Source: Planctomycetota bacterium (lineage in GTDB: Bacteria > Planctomycetota > JAPUJT01). Taken from it: a stretch of DNA of 61,359 bases. The notes beneath the pieces were generated by a model. That model had not been told where the DNA came from, did not search any database, and saw only the letters and a list, made by a program, of their open reading frames with translations. The position numbers and the translations under genes are program-made. Location: positions 1 through 61,359 of the forward strand of contig JAPUJT010000084.1 of the NCBI GenBank assembly GCA_027296055.1, written 5' to 3'. Shown piece by piece: positions 58,605 to 61,359 of this stretch (the first letter of the stretch is position 1; every line of letters begins with the position of its first letter).

Positions 58605-59353
58605 GATCACTCCGGATCACCCTGGAGTACGACGGGACCCGATTCTTCGGCTGGCAGACACAGCGGGAGAAGCCCACCGTGCAGGAGACGGTCGAAGAGG
58701 CCATCCAGAGGATCCTCGGGGAGCGAGTGACCCTCCACGGGTCTGGCCGGACGGACCGTGGGGCACACGCGGCAGGGCAGACGGCACACTTCAGCGCTCT
58801 CACGAGCCTTCCCCTCGAGAGGATCCAGGCGGGGCTCAACGCCGTCCTACCGGCGGATATAGCGGTGACCGCCATCCAGGACGCCGAGGAAGGGTTTCAC
58901 GCCCGTTTTCTGGCCACGTCGAAGAGTTATCGCTACCACATCCTGAACCGACCGGTGCGTTCCCCTCTCCGGAGGGACCGTACGCATCACGTTCCCGAAC
59001 CCCTCGACCTGGAACAGATGAGGAAGGGGGCCTCCTACCTGTTGGGGGAGCACGACTTCCGTGCCTTTCAGAAGGAAGGAGGAGAGAAGAAGAGCGCCGT
59101 CAGGCGTATCCTGCGCATAGACATCCAGCGCAAAGATGATGAGGTGACCGTCGAGGTGGAGGCGACAGGATTCCTTTACACGATGGTCAGGGCGATCGTG
59201 GGTTGCCTCATACGGGTGGGTCACGGTCGGTGGGGTCCGGCCGAAATCGGCGAGATCCTGGAGTCCGGAGACCGGGAGCGGGTAGGGCCCCAGACGGCGC
59301 CAGCGAGAGGCCTTTACCTCCTCCATGTCATTTATGATGATGGAGCGGGATAG
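58601..59353 (+). CDS. truA: tRNA pseudouridine(38-40) synthase TruA
   Basis: 250 residues from a TTG overlapping the asd stop. LRITLEYDGTRFFGWQTQ is the family start; the catalytic Asp52 lies in HGSGRTDRGAHAAGQ; FHARFLATSKSYRYHI and FLYTMVRAIVGCLIRVGHGR are further landmarks. It modifies uridines in the anticodon stem-loop of many tRNAs. Confidence 0.95.
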   Translation: MRSLRITLEYDGTRFFGWQTQREKPTVQETVEEAIQRILGERVTLHGSGRTDRGAHAAGQTAHFSALTSLPLERIQAGLNAVLPADIAVTAIQDAEEGFHARFLATSKSYRYHILNRPVRSPLRRDRTHHVPEPLDLEQMRKGASYLLGEHDFRAFQKEGGEKKSAVRRILRIDIQRKDDEVTVEVEATGFLYTMVRAIVGCLIRVGHGRWGPAEIGEILESGDRERVGPQTAPARGLYLLHVIYDDGAG

Positions 59354-59367
59354 ATGGATGCGATGGC

Positions 59368-59397
59368 TTGCCCCCGTTCAACCCCCGGTGGTAGACT
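59368..59397 (+). promoter_or_regulatory. Weak predicted promoter before the metallophosphoesterase gene
   Basis: TTGCCC, 18 bases, TAGACT, about 65 bases before the ATG at 59461, in the 107-base gap after truA. Confidence 0.25.
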
Positions 59398-59460
59398 TCA
59401 GTCGACCCGGGAACGGGGACCTCATCCCCTAATCTGCAACTGGTAATCATGGGAGGGTAA

Positions 59461-60228
59461 ATGTTCGCCGTCGTCTCCGACATCCATTCGAATCTGGAGG
59501 CCATGGAGGCGGTCCTCAAGGACATGAAGCGGCACAAGCCGGACGAGATCTACTGCACGGGGGACATCGTCGGGTATGGTCCGAGCCCGGAAGAGATCGT
59601 CGACCTAGCCCGAGAGAACTTCAAGTTCACCGTGATGGGCAATCACGAGTGGGCAGTGCTGCATCAGCCTGTCGGCTTCAACCAGGCGGCACGCGACGCC
59701 TCCAGGTGGACGCGAGAAGTGCTCGAGCCGAAGTGGTTCAATCTGGGCGGCAAGCGGGAACGATGGTCATTCTTGAAAAGCCTTCCCGAGGTCTACATCG
59801 AGGGGAAGTACTTTTTCGTTCACGGCTCCCCACAGAGCCATATGGAGGAGTATCTCCTGCCTACGGAGATCGACGAGGTCCTCAAGGAAGCCTCGCCGAA
59901 AATCAATGCGGCGTTCGACGCGATCGAGTGGGTGTGCTTCAACGGTCACACACATCATCCAGGGATCATGACCCAGGAGCCCCGGTTCGTCTATCCACAC
60001 CAGATCGAGGGCTCATTCCGTCTGGAAGAGGGGACGAAGTACCTCGTGAACGTCGGATCCGTCGGGCAGCCCCGGGATGGCGACCCGCGCGCTTGCTACG
60101 TGACGGTGGATGATCACACGGTAACCTACCACCGCGTCGAGTATGATCTCGAGGCGACCATTGCCCGGGTCAAGCAGAACTCGCGGCTCCACCCTGCACT
60201 CGGCGAGAGGCTGAGAAAGGGCTCCTGA
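59461..60228 (+). CDS. Calcineurin-like metallophosphoesterase (YfcE/MJ0936-like)
   Basis: 255 residues; GGGAGGG lies directly upstream of the ATG. All metal-ligand motifs are present: VVSDIHSNLEA (DxH), YCTGDIVGYG (GD), VMGNHEWAV (GNHE), FFVHGSP and FNGHTHHPGIM (GHTH), then LVNVGSVGQPRDGD. This is a cytosolic two-metal phosphodiesterase of the group often written as metallophosphoesterase or DNA-repair-like. Known relatives cleave phosphodiesters or cyclic nucleotides in vitro. It contrasts with the exported protein at 29614, where these motifs have decayed. Confidence 0.9.
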   Translation: MFAVVSDIHSNLEAMEAVLKDMKRHKPDEIYCTGDIVGYGPSPEEIVDLARENFKFTVMGNHEWAVLHQPVGFNQAARDASRWTREVLEPKWFNLGGKRERWSFLKSLPEVYIEGKYFFVHGSPQSHMEEYLLPTEIDEVLKEASPKINAAFDAIEWVCFNGHTHHPGIMTQEPRFVYPHQIEGSFRLEEGTKYLVNVGSVGQPRDGDPRACYVTVDDHTVTYHRVEYDLEATIARVKQNSRLHPALGERLRKGS

Positions 60229-60251
60229 ACGGTCAGGACGCCGTTTGCCGC

Positions 60252-60280
60252 TTGACTTGGGCTTGTCAGACCTATATCAT
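60252..60280 (+). promoter_or_regulatory. Predicted sigma-70 promoter for hpf-ptsN
   Basis: TTGACT, 17 bases, TATCAT. The start near 60287 leaves a ~94-base GC-rich leader before the ATG at 60381, with no known riboswitch signature. Confidence 0.5.
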
Positions 60281-60380
60281 GGCCCTCTCCTTGATTAGGG
60301 GCCGTACACGACCCTCCGCATCTGGCGGGGGAGGCGGTGCGCCACGCCGGAGTTCACGGCGAGGCGCCTCGGGGAGATAG

Positions 60381-60800
60381 ATGATAGAGGTCACGGTCGT
60401 CGGAAGGCACGTGAAGGTCACGGATGGGGTCAGAGAATACGCCGCGGAGAAAGCGGACAAGCTAGACCGATTTCACCTGAAGAAGATCGAAGTGATACTC
60501 TCGAGCGAGGCGAGCCGCTACAAGGCGGAGATGATCGCCTCCTCCAGGCGAGGAAAGACGTTCGTTTCTCACGCTGAGTTCGATGACTTGCATCGAGCGA
60601 TCGACCTCGCAGTAGAAAAGTTGGAAAGCCAGCTGGCCCGTACCAAGGGAAAGGTGCGGGAGAAGAGGGTCCGGAGACCAAGGAGCGCCTTGCCCCCCGA
60701 GTCAATGGAGCCAATGGAGCCAATGGAGCCGACGGGGGAGTCGGCGGGGCTTTCCGATACCGAATCCCCTCTCGAAGATGAAGCGGAGATAAACCCTTGA
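60381..60800 (+). CDS. hpf: Ribosome hibernation-promoting factor (short HPF/YfiA type)
   Basis: 139 residues. Residues 1-100 form the S30AE domain: IEVTVVGRHVKVTDGVREYA, KLDRFHLKKIEVIL, KAEMIASSRRGKTFVSHAEF and DDLHRAIDLAVEKLESQL. It binds the decoding centre of idle ribosomes. The tail is acidic and low-complexity with three MEP units encoded by a perfect 9-bp tandem repeat. It lacks the long-HPF dimerisation domain. The stop overlaps the next start (TTGA). Confidence 0.92.
   Translation: MIEVTVVGRHVKVTDGVREYAAEKADKLDRFHLKKIEVILSSEASRYKAEMIASSRRGKTFVSHAEFDDLHRAIDLAVEKLESQLARTKGKVREKRVRRPRSALPPESMEPMEPMEPTGESAGLSDTESPLEDEAEINP
60703..60729 (+). repeat. 9-bp tandem repeat within hpf
   Basis: Three perfect copies of CAATGGAGC, in frame, giving a repeated Met-Glu-Pro in the HPF tail. 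Copy number could vary by slippage without changing the frame. Confidence 0.85.
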
Positions 60801-61273
60801 CGCTCCTGGACATTATTCCGCTTGAAGCGATTCTGCCCTCGATGAAGGCGAAGACGAAGGAATCGGCAGTCGAGGAGCTCGTGGATGCCCTGATCCGAGC
60901 GAAGAAACTGCCTGCCTCGTCCCGGGATGAAGTGATCCGGGCCGTCATGAAACGGGAGCGGCTTGGCAGCACTGGAATCGGTTCCGGCCTTGCGGTCCCA
61001 CACGTCAAACAATCCCCCCACGTGCCGAAGATCATGGGGGCCTTCGGTCGCGTCGAAGATGGCATTGAATTCGGTGCCATTGACGGCGAGCCAGTCCACC
61101 TGCTGTTTCTCCTCCTGTCGCCCCCGGGCGACCCGTCCATTCACCTGGAGGCCTTGAAGATGCTCTCGAGCCTCACTCGCGACGAGAACTTCTGCAAGTT
61201 TCTCCGGGCGGCCGAGGACCTCGATAGAATCGTAGAGACCCTCTCGGAGGTCGGCGAGGTCTCCAAGAGGTAG
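60797..61273 (+). CDS. PTS EIIA-type regulatory protein (PtsN-like)
   Basis: 158 residues from a TTG overlapping the hpf stop. The mannitol/fructose-type EIIA fold is recognisable: KESAVEELVDALIRAKKL, RERLGSTGIGSGLAVPHVKQ with the phosphorylatable His69, and HLLFLLLSPPGDPSIHLEAL. The hpf-ptsN order is typical of the nitrogen-PTS locus, where phosphorylation of EIIA regulates metabolism and not sugar uptake. HPr, EI and rpoN are not in the window. Confidence 0.9.
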   Translation: MTLLDIIPLEAILPSMKAKTKESAVEELVDALIRAKKLPASSRDEVIRAVMKRERLGSTGIGSGLAVPHVKQSPHVPKIMGAFGRVEDGIEFGAIDGEPVHLLFLLLSPPGDPSIHLEALKMLSSLTRDENFCKFLRAAEDLDRIVETLSEVGEVSKR

Positions 61274-61359
61274 ACCGACGCTCGGGGGGGGGGGGGGTCC
61301 GGGGGGATTCGCCTGGGCGCTCGGCTGGTGGTGCGGGGGGGGGGTGCGGGGGGGGGGGG
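61274..61359. other. G-rich low-complexity contig end
   Basis: Runs of up to 14 consecutive G interrupted by a few other bases. No gene. This is likely a sequencing or assembly artefact at the end of the contig. Confidence 0.7.

Noticed and set aside
60703..60729. CRISPR or other regulatory repeat
   Set aside because: The 9-bp tandem copies are in frame inside hpf and encode Met-Glu-Pro; there are no spacers.

Overview
This is a GC-rich bacterial chromosomal fragment. It starts inside a secretin gene and ends in a G-rich low-complexity tract that looks like a contig end. No rRNA, tRNA, CRISPR array, transposase or phage gene is visible. Genes are densely packed on both strands, with many 4-base start/stop overlaps (ATGA, GTGA, TTGA) and frequent GTG or TTG starts. 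A secretin, several lipoproteins and a DsbD point to a diderm cell envelope. A Minf_1886-family protein, a DUF1080-like lipoprotein, exported cysteine-rich DnaJ-zinc-finger proteins and HEAT-repeat proteins recall Planctomycetota or a neighbouring uncultured phylum. That placement is an inference and not secure.

Layout. 1-2521: secretin C-terminus, exported cupin, GT-C type membrane glycosyltransferase. 2460-5598: MutY (minus), a Sir2 deacylase whose frame breaks once, and a zinc-ribbon pseudokinase. 5601-14941: the most unusual region. It holds a minus-strand coiled-coil protein with a decayed HD-GYP domain, a small unknown gene and RuvB. Then comes a plus-strand run of HEAT-repeat protein, coiled-coil protein, ParA/MinD-like ATPase, short coiled-coil protein and coiled-coil HD-GYP protein. 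The three coiled-coil proteins of the run share a sequence motif. A promoter followed at once by a long hairpin precedes the run. 15013-21982: a serine/glycine/one-carbon operon (SHMT fused to two GcvT-type domains, DUF1015, short SerA-type dehydrogenase, SerC). 21986-29372 (minus): a propionyl-CoA to succinyl-CoA operon (two-subunit methylmalonyl-CoA mutase, epimerase, carboxyltransferase, biotin carboxylase, biotin carrier), interrupted by an isochorismatase-like hydrolase and an exported zinc-finger protein, behind a near-consensus promoter.

29614-36686: poorly characterised envelope and regulatory proteins. These are a 5'-nucleotidase-like protein lacking its metal ligands, an exported lysine-rich protein, a DUF1080-like lipoprotein, an acidic repeat protein, a STAS/zinc-ribbon/RsbW-like fusion and a second exported CxxCxGxG protein. 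36696-45070: threonine synthase, a lipoprotein, an amidase, a thermonuclease-like protein, small regulators, an NtrC-type regulator, thioredoxin and DsbD. 45326-49952: tmk, holB, metG, Minf_1886 family, AI-2E transporter. 49945-52222: PAS histidine kinase, FixJ-type regulator, lone receiver. 52366-55494 (minus): rhodanese and S41 protease. 55733-61273: comM, a 35-bp direct repeat, a TatA-like microprotein, asd, truA, a metallophosphoesterase, hpf and ptsN-like EIIA.

Most intergenic promoters I could find fit a sigma-70 pattern of TTGNNN, 16-18 bases, TANNNT, and several divergent gene pairs have one on each strand. The strongest candidate for an undescribed system is the 9.5-15 kb ParA/coiled-coil/HD-GYP run together with its inactive HD-GYP paralogue.
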